From: Opitutales bacterium | Lineage (GTDB): Bacteria > Verrucomicrobiota > Verrucomicrobiia > Opitutales > UBA953 | Reading direction: 5' to 3' | DNA length: 64,000 bases | NCBI GenBank assembly: GCA_024697185.1 | Contig: JAILGB010000013.1 | Location: 62,001-126,000 of the forward strand | Shown: one piece after another, positions 8,931 through 16,670 of the stretch | Layout: every line of letters begins with the position of its first letter | Position numbering within the stretch: position 1 is the stretch's first letter | Position numbers and translations under genes: made by a program | Notes under the pieces: model-generated | The model's input: the letters and a program-made list of their open reading frames with translations, nothing else | What the model was told of the DNA's origin: nothing | The model's database searches: none

Positions 8931-10829
8931 CTACTTTTTCTTGGGAGCCTTGATTTTTTTGTCATAAGCGACCGCGCGACTGCCGTCCCAGGCGATCGCA
9001 TCAACCCGCGTCGAACCTTCCGGATAGCGCACAATCGTTTTAGAGCCGTCCTTTGAACCAAGACCGAAATTGGAGGCGCTGACCAGACGGTCTCCGGCAA
9101 AAGCTTCAAACGCGACAACATTTTTCCACTTGTCAGAGCTGAACGAAAGCTCCCGCTTCGACGGATCGTATTCCACACCGCGGTTTTTCGCGACTTTCAT
9201 CGCCGCACGGTTTTTAAAAATATCGGCATTGTAGGCGCAAAGATAATAAAGCACCGTCGTCGGCATTTCGGGATATTTCTTGCCCGCTTTTTTCAAAAGC
9301 TCACAATCTTTTTCCGTAATCGTCAGGTGTCCCTTCGAATAATCCTCCAACTCCTTGTCAATCGGCTTCAGCATCCCCACTTTTTCAAAAAACGGCATCA
9401 GGTTTTGATTCATAACCTTACAGGCGTTGAGCATAAATTCGAGTTGGATTTTGCCGTTGTCGTCCTTGCCCTCCTTTGTCTTCGGCACATCGGCAAGTCT
9501 CGCCAACTCAAACATCTGCGGCCAAAAATCCTTCGGTCCGAGTTCTGCGACTTTTGTATAGAGTGTCAACTGCCACAACGGGATCAGTTTCACAAACGGA
9601 TCCCCGCTACCGTCCTCATAATCGGAATGCTTGTCCGGACCGGACTGGCAAAGCCAAACCTCCCCGTTGACAATCGCGGATTGCAAAAAATCGCTATAGC
9701 GGCCGCCGACAATCTGCCCGTGATAATCCCGGCACGACTCGCGCTCCAGTCGCATATCGTCCCGATTAAAACGCCAATTCGCCCATGCCGAAAAAATATT
9801 ATTGGTCACCTCCGTTGTGGAAACCCACTTCAGATTGGGCCGCGTTTGATTGACATGCCCGAACTCGTGCGCGATGCCCCACGACTGCTTGACCGCCTTG
9901 TGCGGATCGCCGACGCCCTCCATCGTGCTGTCGTTAAACGCCGCACCGATGCCGTCCGCATGCATATAGCCGCTCCACATTGTCCGTCCGTGCATGTGGT
10001 TGTTGCGGCGCCGCTTAAACTGCGTCAGCCCCAAAAAATCCTCCACCTGCTGACGGATAATTTCGTCGTAGATCCGGATCAGGCTGTTCCCTGCCGTCGG
10101 GCAAGTCTTTTGCATCGTCTTCGCGCAAAAAAGCAACTGAACATTTTTCCCGACGATGTCAAAACAGTCGCCCTTCACATTGTTGATCAATTTGACCCAT
10201 GCCTCCTTGCCGTCGCCGACACGATAAACTCCGTTTGCCGTTCCCGTGGCGACATTCAATTCCAAGGGCGGCGCCTTATCGTAATCTTTCGTGTAATAAT
10301 TGACATAGAGCAAGCCGTTGTGCGGAGCCTGAAAGACATTCACGCCGGGTTCCAACCGCCATTTTTTTTCGCTCCCGCAACCTTCCTTGTCCCAACAATA
10401 CAATTTCAAGTCGATCTCATAATCCTTTGCCGCTTTTCCTGCAAAAGCGACGATGTTTTCTCCGCGCGTAAAATAAATGCCCGTCGGATTTTCAAAACGC
10501 GACCATGTCGAAGTTTTCAGTTCCCGCGCCAAATCTTCATAGGGATAATAGGCTTCGTATTTTCGGGAACGCACTTCCGGGCGATAGGTTTTACGGAGCA
10601 TTTCCATCGCCATTTGTTTTAAGACCGGCGACTTCATTTTTTTAATCCGGTCGTCACTGACGCTTTTTTTCAAAGAACTGCACAAGGCATCTTCAAAAAT
10701 CTCCGCACGTTCCCCCTTCGATTTTTTCAGATCCGCCGCCAATTTTTCCGGAGATTCCGCCAAAATCCACGGGAACGCCAAAAACAGGAACGCGAAAACG
10801 CTTAGCAAATATTTTAAAACACGAATCAT
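8931..10829 (-). CDS. Secreted M60-like (enhancin-type) zinc metallopeptidase
   Basis: A 632-residue exported protein with a signal peptide (KYLLSVFAFLFLAFPWILA). The zincin motif HEFGHVNQ lies at residues 321-328 with a downstream Glu in TTEVTNN (residue 340), matching the M60-like HExxH...E pattern. M60-like enzymes of gut bacteria cleave mucin-type glycoproteins, with Akkermansia and Bacteroides as known hosts. The sequence before the catalytic domain (about 110-210) looks like a beta-sandwich. The C-terminal ~90 residues may be another small beta domain ending in a Lys-rich tail. Its ATG overlaps the aroE stop (ATGA), an unexpected partner. The substrate is inferred, not shown. Confidence 0.8.
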   Translation of the reverse strand: MIRVLKYLLSVFAFLFLAFPWILAESPEKLAADLKKSKGERAEIFEDALCSSLKKSVSDDRIKKMKSPVLKQMAMEMLRKTYRPEVRSRKYEAYYPYEDLARELKTSTWSRFENPTGIYFTRGENIVAFAGKAAKDYEIDLKLYCWDKEGCGSEKKWRLEPGVNVFQAPHNGLLYVNYYTKDYDKAPPLELNVATGTANGVYRVGDGKEAWVKLINNVKGDCFDIVGKNVQLLFCAKTMQKTCPTAGNSLIRIYDEIIRQQVEDFLGLTQFKRRRNNHMHGRTMWSGYMHADGIGAAFNDSTMEGVGDPHKAVKQSWGIAHEFGHVNQTRPNLKWVSTTEVTNNIFSAWANWRFNRDDMRLERESCRDYHGQIVGGRYSDFLQSAIVNGEVWLCQSGPDKHSDYEDGSGDPFVKLIPLWQLTLYTKVAELGPKDFWPQMFELARLADVPKTKEGKDDNGKIQLEFMLNACKVMNQNLMPFFEKVGMLKPIDKELEDYSKGHLTITEKDCELLKKAGKKYPEMPTTVLYYLCAYNADIFKNRAAMKVAKNRGVEYDPSKRELSFSSDKWKNVVAFEAFAGDRLVSASNFGLGSKDGSKTIVRYPEGSTRVDAIAWDGSRAVAYDKKIKAPKKK

Positions 10830-11716
10830 TGTTCAAGAATCTCCTGCATTATATTAACTATTTTTTCCGCGGGAACGCTTCGCCAAACCGTTTGCGCCAA
10901 CGCGCCCTGCCAAGCGAGCATCGAGCGTCCGTCACTCGCGGGAACGCCTTTTTCTCGCGACAATTTTACCAACGCGGGAACATGTTTGCCATAAGTGATA
11001 TCGTAAACAGCCCGCGGCTTCAAAATCTCAAAATCTTCCGGCGAGAACGGCGATTCGTCTGCCGCGCCCAAACCCAACGCCGTCGCATTGACCAAAAGCG
11101 CGTTCGCGGGAAGATTTTTTTTATCACAAAAAACCTGAAGCGACGGGAACGCGATTTTCAAGTCGTCCGCCAAATCCCGGGCTTTTTCCGTCGTGCGGTT
11201 GCAAATCCACAAAACCCGGCAGCCATGATTTGCCGCGGCGAAGGCAATCGCCCGCGCCGCACCGCCTGCGCCGAGCAAAACGAGCGGCAGCTCTGCGAAT
11301 GTTCCCGCCTGCGGGAACGCCGACGACACCGCCCGGCAAAAACCTTCCCCGTCCGTATTCGTTCCCGAAAAAGCCGTCGCGCCAGGCAAACGGTAAAGCG
11401 TATTCGCCGCGCCGATTTGAGAAGCCGCAAAATCCAACGACTGCAAAAAAGGCAACGCCAAAATCTTATGCGGCAATGTCAAATTCAAGCCCGCAAAGCC
11501 TTTTTCAAAAAACAATGCCAGCGCCTCCTGCAGCTTTTCCGGAGGAACCTCAAATTTGAAATAACGCAATTGCCGTTCCCGCGAATGCTCAAACACGGCA
11601 TTGTGCATACGCGGCGAAAGCGAGTGCGAAACCGGATAGCCGAGAACGGCAAAATCCGTTCCCGACGACTGCCGCCAGCCCGACAAATCACCAAGCGTAT
11701 ATGTCTTCTCCGTCAT
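10826..11716 (-). CDS. aroE: Shikimate dehydrogenase
   Basis: NADPH-dependent reduction of 3-dehydroshikimate in aromatic amino-acid synthesis. Motifs: GYPVSHSLSPRMHNAVF (shikimate site), NLTLPHK with the catalytic Lys, GTNTDGEGF, and the dinucleotide loop LLGAGGAARAIAF. NRTTEK follows, and the end is SMLAWQGALAQ. 296 aa, slightly long at the N-terminus. The gene holds an unusual number of iterated octamers (for example 10871, 10940, 11145, 11313, 11364, 11575, 11657). Overlaps the M60 gene by four bases. Confidence 0.95.
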   Translation of the reverse strand: MTEKTYTLGDLSGWRQSSGTDFAVLGYPVSHSLSPRMHNAVFEHSRERQLRYFKFEVPPEKLQEALALFFEKGFAGLNLTLPHKILALPFLQSLDFAASQIGAANTLYRLPGATAFSGTNTDGEGFCRAVSSAFPQAGTFAELPLVLLGAGGAARAIAFAAANHGCRVLWICNRTTEKARDLADDLKIAFPSLQVFCDKKNLPANALLVNATALGLGAADESPFSPEDFEILKPRAVYDITYGKHVPALVKLSREKGVPASDGRSMLAWQGALAQTVWRSVPAEKIVNIMQEILEQ

Positions 11717-11766
11717 AATTTAAAAGCGTCGCCGGATAGATTTTCCGCTTTGCGTTCCCGCAAAAA

Positions 11767-12765
11767 CTACTCTCCGAGATGCTTGTCCGGCAACAAATAA
11801 TTGAGAACGTAGTCGCTCACTGACTCTTCCAAAGGCACTAAATATTGCGCGCCGCCGAGCCGTTCCAGTTTGCTGATTTTCGCCTCTGTGAAATATTGAT
11901 ACTGCCGCTTGATGTGCTCGGGCATTTCGACAAATTCGATTTTTTCGGGAACGCCCATCGCCTTGAAAATAGGCCGCACCAAGTCAAGCCAGGTGCGGGC
12001 TTTCCCGGAACCGACATTCACGAGCCCGTTGGCTTCAAGATTTTGCGCCAGATGAACCGTTATCGCCGCCGCTTCTTTCGCACCGAGAAAATCGCGCTTT
12101 TGCTCACCGTCCTTGTATTCCGGCTTGTAGCTTTTGAACAGTTTTACGCCGCCCGTCTCCTTAATTTGATTAAAGGCGCGAAAAACCATGCTGACCATGC
12201 TGTCCTTGTGATTTTCGTTGGGACCGAAAACATTAAAATATTTAACACCGCAAATCTTGTCGGCGTAGCCGTTGCGCAAAGCGTGCAAATCAAAAAGATG
12301 TTTTGAATAGCCGTACATGTTGAGCGGCTTGAGGCCCGCAATCGGACCTTCGTCGTCCATACCGTTGGAACCGTCGCCGTATGTCGCCGCTGAAGACGCA
12401 TAAACAAAGCGCGCGCCCTGCCCCAAAGCGAACGCCGCCATCTTTTTCGTGTATTCGTAATTGTTGTGAACCAAATACGTGCAGTCCTTTTCAGTCGTCG
12501 ATGAACACGCACCAAGATGAAAAATCGTTCGAATGTCCGAAAATTGTCCGGGATCTTTTTCAAGCGCCCTGTCAAAATCCTCATATTCCATATACTCCGC
12601 AAAATGAAGCGGAACAAGGTTTTTGTAACGAAAATCCGTCCCCAGCTTGTCCGTTACCAGAATATTCTCGTAACCCAACGCATTTAAGCGGGCGATAATC
12701 GCGCTGCCGATCAGGCCGGAGCCGCCGGTCACCAAAATTTTACCTTGAGAGAGATCGTGTTTCAT
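11767..12765 (-). CDS. hldD: ADP-L-glycero-D-manno-heptose 6-epimerase
   Basis: Last step in making ADP-L,D-heptose for the LPS inner core. It is an extended SDR: ILVTGGSGLIGSAI near residue 10, the Ser/Thr region YASSAATYG, the catalytic YGYSKHLFD, then YFNVFGPNENHK specific to the HldD group. 332 aa against about 310-330 in the family. It shows that the cell makes heptosylated LPS. A TATAAT box lies 6 nt before the ATG, so the transcript may be leaderless. Confidence 0.92.
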   Translation of the reverse strand: MKHDLSQGKILVTGGSGLIGSAIIARLNALGYENILVTDKLGTDFRYKNLVPLHFAEYMEYEDFDRALEKDPGQFSDIRTIFHLGACSSTTEKDCTYLVHNNYEYTKKMAAFALGQGARFVYASSAATYGDGSNGMDDEGPIAGLKPLNMYGYSKHLFDLHALRNGYADKICGVKYFNVFGPNENHKDSMVSMVFRAFNQIKETGGVKLFKSYKPEYKDGEQKRDFLGAKEAAAITVHLAQNLEANGLVNVGSGKARTWLDLVRPIFKAMGVPEKIEFVEMPEHIKRQYQYFTEAKISKLERLGGAQYLVPLEESVSDYVLNYLLPDKHLGE

Positions 12766-12771
12766 AGTGAC

Positions 12772-12800
12772 ATTATAAACAATCGATCAAGCTTTTTAAA
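12772..12800 (-). promoter_or_regulatory. Promoter of hldD abutting the start codon
   Basis: Minus strand: -35 TTTAAA (12800-12795), 17-nt spacer, perfect -10 TATAAT (12777-12772), then only GTCACT before the ATG at 12765. Transcription would start at or within a base or two of the start codon. It lies inside the 30-nt gap and the end of the preceding nucleotidyltransferase gene. Confidence 0.5.
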
Positions 12801-13494
12801 TAAAAAGCCGCCGCGCCTTTTCCAGTTCCCCGATTGTCCCCAAATCCTGCCAGGATCCGCCATCGTCAACAAGGGCGGCGATCCCGCGGGAACGCGCAAT
12901 TGTCCGCAAAAACGCCTCGACAACCGACTCGGTTTTCCCGGGAACGAGCTCTTTAAAAAACGCCCGCCGCACACAATAAATTCCCGTAAAACGACAACGG
13001 CGAGTTCCCGCAACCCCCAAACGGTCCCGCATATCACAAACACGGGAGGAACAATCGTCAAAATTGACGTTCCCGCAAGAATCCGTCCGCAAAAGCAATG
13101 TCGCCAAAGCATCGTTCCCGCGATGGAAGGCGAACAATCTTTTTAAATCCAAATTTGCCAAAATATCACCATTGTAAATCGCAATCGACTCATCTTCGTC
13201 AGACAAAAGCGGCTCAATGTTTTTTAAACCGCCGCCCGTATCAAGCAAAACCGTTTCATGAACAAAGGTAATCGGAACGCCATGATATTCACTCTTCGGG
13301 AACGCCGTTTTATAACAATCCGCCGCATGATGCGTGTTGACGATAAAACGCCCGATACCGGCGGCAATCAAAGCGTCAAACGCCCGACAAATAATAGGCT
13401 TGCCGCCGACTTCAATCAACGGCTTCGGACAATGCTCCGTCAGTGGGCGAAGTCGAGTCCCCAATCCTGCTCCTAAAATAAATGCTGTTTTCAT
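12796..13494 (-). CDS. NDP-sugar nucleotidyltransferase
   Basis: 232 residues of the nucleotidyltransferase superfamily. N-terminal signature FILGAGLGTRLRPLTEHCPKP gives the NTP loop and catalytic Lys. IAIYNGDILANLDLKRL carries the metal-binding Asp, and SWQDLGTIGELEKA ends the domain. It transfers an NMP to a sugar 1-phosphate. Adjacency to hldD hints at heptose or another envelope sugar; MurU-like MurNAc-1-P uridylyltransferases look similar, so the substrate stays open. The track start (MIDFTSF) would translate the fabF terminator; the ATG at 13494 is preferred. The last third carries several iterated octamers. Confidence 0.8.
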   Translation of the reverse strand: MKTAFILGAGLGTRLRPLTEHCPKPLIEVGGKPIICRAFDALIAAGIGRFIVNTHHAADCYKTAFPKSEYHGVPITFVHETVLLDTGGGLKNIEPLLSDEDESIAIYNGDILANLDLKRLFAFHRGNDALATLLLRTDSCGNVNFDDCSSRVCDMRDRLGVAGTRRCRFTGIYCVRRAFFKELVPGKTESVVEAFLRTIARSRGIAALVDDGGSWQDLGTIGELEKARRLFI

Positions 13495-13503
13495 CGAAAA
13501 AAG

Positions 13504-13540
13504 AAAACTCGTGAAATCAATCAAGAAATCACGAGTTTTT
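13504..13540 (-). terminator. Intrinsic terminator downstream of fabF
   Basis: Inverted repeat AAAACTCGTGA / TCACGAGTTTT with a 14-nt loop, A/T runs on both flanks, 19 nt past the fabF stop. It contains no iterated octamer, unlike most terminators here. Confidence 0.8.
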
Positions 13541-13558
13541 CACTTTAAAGAACGCTGA

Positions 13559-14800
13559 TTAAACTTTCTTAAAGACCAACGCGGCATTATGACCGCCGAA
13601 GCCGAGATTGTCGCTGACAGCAATCTTGATGTCCGCCTTGCGCGCCACATTTGGCACGTAGTCGAGATCGCATTCCGGATCGGGGGTGTGCAGATTGATC
13701 GTCGGAGGAATAATACCCTCCTCGAGTGCCAAGCAACAGGCCGCCGCTTCAACACCGCCGGCAGCGCCGAGCAGGTGACCCGTCATCGACTTGGTCGAAG
13801 AAATCGCCAATTTGCGGGCGTGATCACCAAAAACCTCTTTGATCGCCATCGTCTCAAACTTGTCGTTCAAGTGAGTCGAAGTGCCGTGAGCATTGATATA
13901 ATCGACCTCTTCCGGCGCAACACCCGCATCCTTCAACGCACAACGGAAACACTCCGCCATCCCGGAACCGTCCGGAGCCGGAGAAGTGATGTGATAAGCG
14001 TCGCAAGTGGCGAAATAACCCACCATCTCCGCATAAATATGCGCACCGCGAGCCTTGGCGTGTTCATATTCCTCAAGCACCAGAATGCCGGCGCCCTCAC
14101 CCATGATAAAACCGTTGCGTTCGGCATCAAACGGACGGCAGGCCTTCATCGGATCTTCCGTCGTCGAAAGTGCCTTCATGTTGCAAAAACCGGCAATTCC
14201 CAACTGCGTGATTGCAGCTTCCGCACCGCCGGCGACCATTACGTCGGCATCGCCGTCGCGAACATGACGATAAGCCTCGCCCAAAGCGTGGGTTCCCGAA
14301 GCGCAAGCGGAAACGACGCCGTAGTTGACAGCCTGAGCCTTCAAGTCAATCGCCACTACGCCTGACGCCATATTTGAAATAAGCATCGGGATCATGAACG
14401 GGGAAATGCGCCGCGGTCCCTTTTCAAGCAAAACGCGCGATTGGACCTCAATCGTTTCCATACCACCGATACCGGAGCCGATAATCACGCCGAGACGCGG
14501 TCCCGGGATTTGTCCAATCTCAAGTTTGGCGTCCTGCATCGCCATTTTGGAGGCCGCCACCGCATATTGCGTATAACGGTCATTGCGCTTTTGCTCCTTC
14601 GGATCCATGTAAGGATCCATATTGAAGTCCTTGAGCTCCGCATCAACCGTGCAGCTGAGGCCGGTAGCGTCAAAGCGGGCGATTTTTTGAATACCGCACT
14701 TACCCGCCTTCAAACTTTCCCAAAATGTTGCCTTGTCATTGCCGACCGGAGACAAAATGCCGATTCCGGTAACAACAACGCGTTTGCGTTCTGCTTGCAT
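13559..14800 (-). CDS. fabF: Beta-ketoacyl-ACP synthase II
   Basis: Condensing enzyme of fatty-acid elongation. The thiolase-fold triad is present: Cys166 in [10 protein letters not shown], His305 in NAHGTST and His341 in [13 protein letters not shown], with Lys337 beside it. The C-terminus [14 protein letters not shown] is typical. 413 aa, normal. It follows acpP on the same strand with a terminator-like hairpin between, the frequent acpP-fabF order. The coding sequence contains no copy of the iterated octamer, in sharp contrast to neighbouring aroE and hldD. Confidence 0.96.
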   Translation of the reverse strand: MQAERKRVVVTGIGILSPVGNDKATFWESLKAGKCGIQKIARFDATGLSCTVDAELKDFNMDPYMDPKEQKRNDRYTQYAVAASKMAMQDAKLEIGQIPGPRLGVIIGSGIGGMETIEVQSRVLLEKGPRRISPFMIPMLISNMASGVVAIDLKAQAVNYGVVSACASGTHALGEAYRHVRDGDADVMVAGGAEAAITQLGIAGFCNMKALSTTEDPMKACRPFDAERNGFIMGEGAGILVLEEYEHAKARGAHIYAEMVGYFATCDAYHITSPAPDGSGMAECFRCALKDAGVAPEEVDYINAHGTSTHLNDKFETMAIKEVFGDHARKLAISSTKSMTGHLLGAAGGVEAAACCLALEEGIIPPTINLHTPDPECDLDYVPNVARKADIKIAVSDNLGFGGHNAALVFKKV

Positions 14801-14832
14801 AAAAAATAAAAATTAAAAGTTAAAATATATAC

Positions 14833-14864
14833 AAAAAAACGGCGGACACCAAGGGCGCCGCCGT
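14833..14864 (-). terminator. Hairpin with U-tract between acpP and fabF
   Basis: On the minus strand ACGGCGG / CCGCCGT (7 bp) with a 12-nt loop is followed by seven T residues. It probably terminates or attenuates acpP transcription so that ACP is made in excess over FabF. Confidence 0.7.
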
Positions 14865-14899
14865 CTTTTCAAAATAATCAAAGAGGAGCGGCCCGGCTC

Positions 14900-15163
14900 T
14901 TATTGAGCACCAGCCTTGCCTTTGATGTAGGCGATCACATCACCCACGCTCTTCATCTTCTGCGAATCCTCTTCAGGGATCTCAGCACCATTCAGATCAT
15001 CCTTGAACTCCTCTTCGAAAGCCATAATAAGCTCAACGAGGTCGAGAGAGTCGGCGCCCAAATCTCCAAGGAACGTCGCCTCGGGAGTAATTTTATCTTC
15101 GCTAACATTGAGTTGTTGAACGATGATGTCTTTTACACGTTGCTCGATAGTTTTGTCTGACAT
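14900..15163 (-). CDS. acpP: Acyl carrier protein
   Basis: An 87-residue acidic helical protein. The 4'-phosphopantetheine attachment Ser is in [18 protein letters not shown]. It carries growing acyl chains for fatty-acid synthesis and is modified by AcpS (45.6 kb). It lies in fabG-acpP-fabF order. The leader AACAACTAATAAAAACTCAT before the ATG has no Shine-Dalgarno and resembles the leader of the HU gene. Confidence 0.97.
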   Translation of the reverse strand: MSDKTIEQRVKDIIVQQLNVSEDKITPEATFLGDLGADSLDLVELIMAFEEEFKDDLNGAEIPEEDSQKMKSVGDVIAYIKGKAGAQ

Positions 15164-15201
15164 ATGAGTTTTTATTAGTTGTTAAAATTTGTAATTATTT
15201 T

Positions 15202-15221
15202 GCTAACGACCTGCCGCTAAC
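15202..15221. repeat. Direct repeat GCTAAC-N8-GCTAAC upstream of acpP
   Basis: Two identical hexamers 14 bp apart (GCTAACGACCTGCCGCTAAC) about 40 nt upstream of the acpP ATG and just after the fabG stop. Position and spacing would suit a regulator site, but no binding protein is evident. Confidence 0.35.
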
Positions 15222-15233
15222 ACTTATATTATC

Positions 15234-15980
15234 CTACATCGCCATGCCCCCGTCAACAGAAAAACATTGACCGGTAATATAGCCCGCATTTTCAGAACAC
15301 AAAAAATTCACCGTAGCGGCAATGTCTTCTGGTGTCCCGAAACGCGCCAACGGGATTGCGCCTTTAATCTTCGTCTGGACTTCTTCCGGCAAGACCGCCG
15401 TCATATCCGTCGTAATAAAACCGGGAGCAACCGCATTGACCGTAATCGAACGCGTCGAAAACTCGCGCGCCATTGATTTGGTCATCCCGATAAGCCCCGC
15501 CTTCGCCGCCGAATAATTCGCCTGACCGGCATTTCCTTGAATCCCGACAACGGAAGAAATGTTTACAATCCGCCCCCAACGCTTTTTTGTCATCGGACGC
15601 AAAAGCCCTTTTACCCAGTAGAACGCGCTCGACAAATTGGTCTGCAAAACCGTATTCCAGTCATCATCACCCATGCGCATTACAAGTCCGTCGCGGGTAA
15701 TGCCGGCGTTGTTGACCAAAATATCAACGCCGCCGTAATCCTTGATAATCTCTTCACAGGCCGCCGCCACTGCCGAGGCGTCCGAAACGTCAACCGCCTT
15801 GGCCACAGCCTTGCCGCCTTGGGCGACAATCGCCTCGGCGACAGCGCCGCAGGAACTCGGATTTTTTGAAACACAAATAAGCAAATGGCCGTCCGCCGCC
15901 AAATTCTCGGCAATCGCCTTGCCAATGCCACGACCGGCGCCCGTCACAAGCGCCACCTTTGATGTATGTGTAAGATTCAT
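15234..15980 (-). CDS. fabG: 3-oxoacyl-ACP reductase
   Basis: NADPH-dependent ketoreduction in fatty-acid elongation. It is a classical SDR: VTGAGRGIGKAIAENLA, NNAGITRDGLVMRM, catalytic Ser in NISSVVG and YSAAKAGLIG (Tyr and Lys), ending GQCFSVDGGMAM. The track start adds 25 hydrophobic residues that do not belong to the family. The ATG at 15980 (MNLTHTSKVALVTGAG) gives 248 aa, normal length, and sits 10 nt after a TATACT -10 box. No octamer copy in the gene. Confidence 0.96.
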   Translation of the reverse strand: MNLTHTSKVALVTGAGRGIGKAIAENLAADGHLLICVSKNPSSCGAVAEAIVAQGGKAVAKAVDVSDASAVAAACEEIIKDYGGVDILVNNAGITRDGLVMRMGDDDWNTVLQTNLSSAFYWVKGLLRPMTKKRWGRIVNISSVVGIQGNAGQANYSAAKAGLIGMTKSMAREFSTRSITVNAVAPGFITTDMTAVLPEEVQTKIKGAIPLARFGTPEDIAATVNFLCSENAGYITGQCFSVDGGMAM

Positions 15981-15990
15981 AACAAATTGC

Positions 15991-15996
15991 AGTATA
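15991..15996 (-). promoter_or_regulatory. Candidate -10 box of fabG, 10 nt before the ATG
   Basis: TATACT on the minus strand with 10 nt to the fabG start. No convincing -35 hexamer is seen, so support is positional only. It fits the window-wide pattern of -10 boxes hugging start codons. Confidence 0.35.
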
Positions 15997-16080
15997 ACGG
16001 AAGAAAAATAAATAATAAAGAATAAAGAACACAAAAACGACAATCGCCGGGGCAATGCGTCGCAATTTTCAATTTTGACA

Positions 16081-16110
16081 AAAAAAGCCCGTTCCCTCGC
16101 GGGAACGGGC
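16081..16110 (-). terminator. Intrinsic terminator of the HU gene, built from paired octamers
   Basis: GCCCGTTCCC-TCGC-GGGAACGGGC, a perfect 10-bp stem with a 4-nt loop, followed on the minus strand by a run of T. The two arms are inverted copies of the iterated heptamer. Confidence 0.9.
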
Positions 16111-16131
16111 CGGAAAACTTAAAAGTTAAGC

Positions 16132-16425
16132 TTATTTCTTCTTGCCTTTGTTGACAGAAGCTTTAACAGTCGTCGAAGCTTTGAACTTGACCGAGGTGGA
16201 AGCCGGGATACGGATCTTCGCGCCGGTCAAAGGATTCTTGCCGTCACGGGCAGCGCGTTTCACTGTCTTGAACGTGCCGAAGCCGATGAGTTGGACGGTT
16301 CCGTCCTTTTTGATGCCGGCAGCAATACCGTCGAGAACGGCTGCGACCGCCTTGGTTGCGCAAGCCTTGGTTGCTTCCGCACCGAGAGCTTTTTGAACTG
16401 CGTCAATGAGTTGACCTTTATTCAT
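16132..16425 (-). CDS. HU-family DNA-binding protein
   Basis: 97 residues: MNKGQLIDAVQKAL start, IGFGTFKTVKRAARDGKNPLTG beta-arm region, IPASTSVKFK, and a Lys-rich tail VNKGKKK. A small basic nucleoid protein that bends DNA as a dimer. It is monocistronic, with its own promoter, a structured leader and a terminator. No Shine-Dalgarno; the leader contains AACAACTAAT as in acpP. Confidence 0.95.
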   Translation of the reverse strand: MNKGQLIDAVQKALGAEATKACATKAVAAVLDGIAAGIKKDGTVQLIGFGTFKTVKRAARDGKNPLTGAKIRIPASTSVKFKASTTVKASVNKGKKK

Positions 16426-16462
16426 AATTGAATGATTGATTAGTTGTTGATGATAAGAAAAC

Positions 16463-16484
16463 GTTAACTCCGTTTGGGGTTAAC
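16463..16484 (-). promoter_or_regulatory. Inverted repeat at the 5' end of the HU transcript
   Basis: GTTAACTCC / GGGGTTAAC arms (9 bp, one G-T pair in the RNA) around a 4-nt loop, placed at about +1 to +22 relative to the predicted transcription start. It could be an operator or an mRNA-stabilising 5' stem-loop. Confidence 0.45.
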
Positions 16485-16491
16485 ACAAATT

Positions 16492-16520
16492 AATTTAAAA
16501 TTCTTTAATCGATAAGTCAA
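16492..16520 (-). promoter_or_regulatory. Promoter of the HU gene
   Basis: Minus strand: -35 TTGACT (16520-16515), 17-nt spacer, -10 TAAATT (16497-16492). Predicted leader about 60 nt. The rest of the gap to the methyltransferase stop (16521-16670) is A/T-rich and shows no further feature. Confidence 0.6.
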
Positions 16521-16670
16521 TAGTTTTTTATTACTTTTTTTATAAAAAAATCCCTTATTCTATCGTGTTTTGCGCTTGAACACCCTCCGCAAAAGTGCTT
16601 ATTTGCTAAAAAAAACAGTCCTACACAATCTCAAATCGCGATATTATCAACGATTAAAGAGGCCTGAAAA

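Noticed and set aside
9327-10622. 431-aa plus-strand ORF
   Set aside because: Antisense to the M60-like peptidase, whose HExxH motif and signal peptide are convincing.
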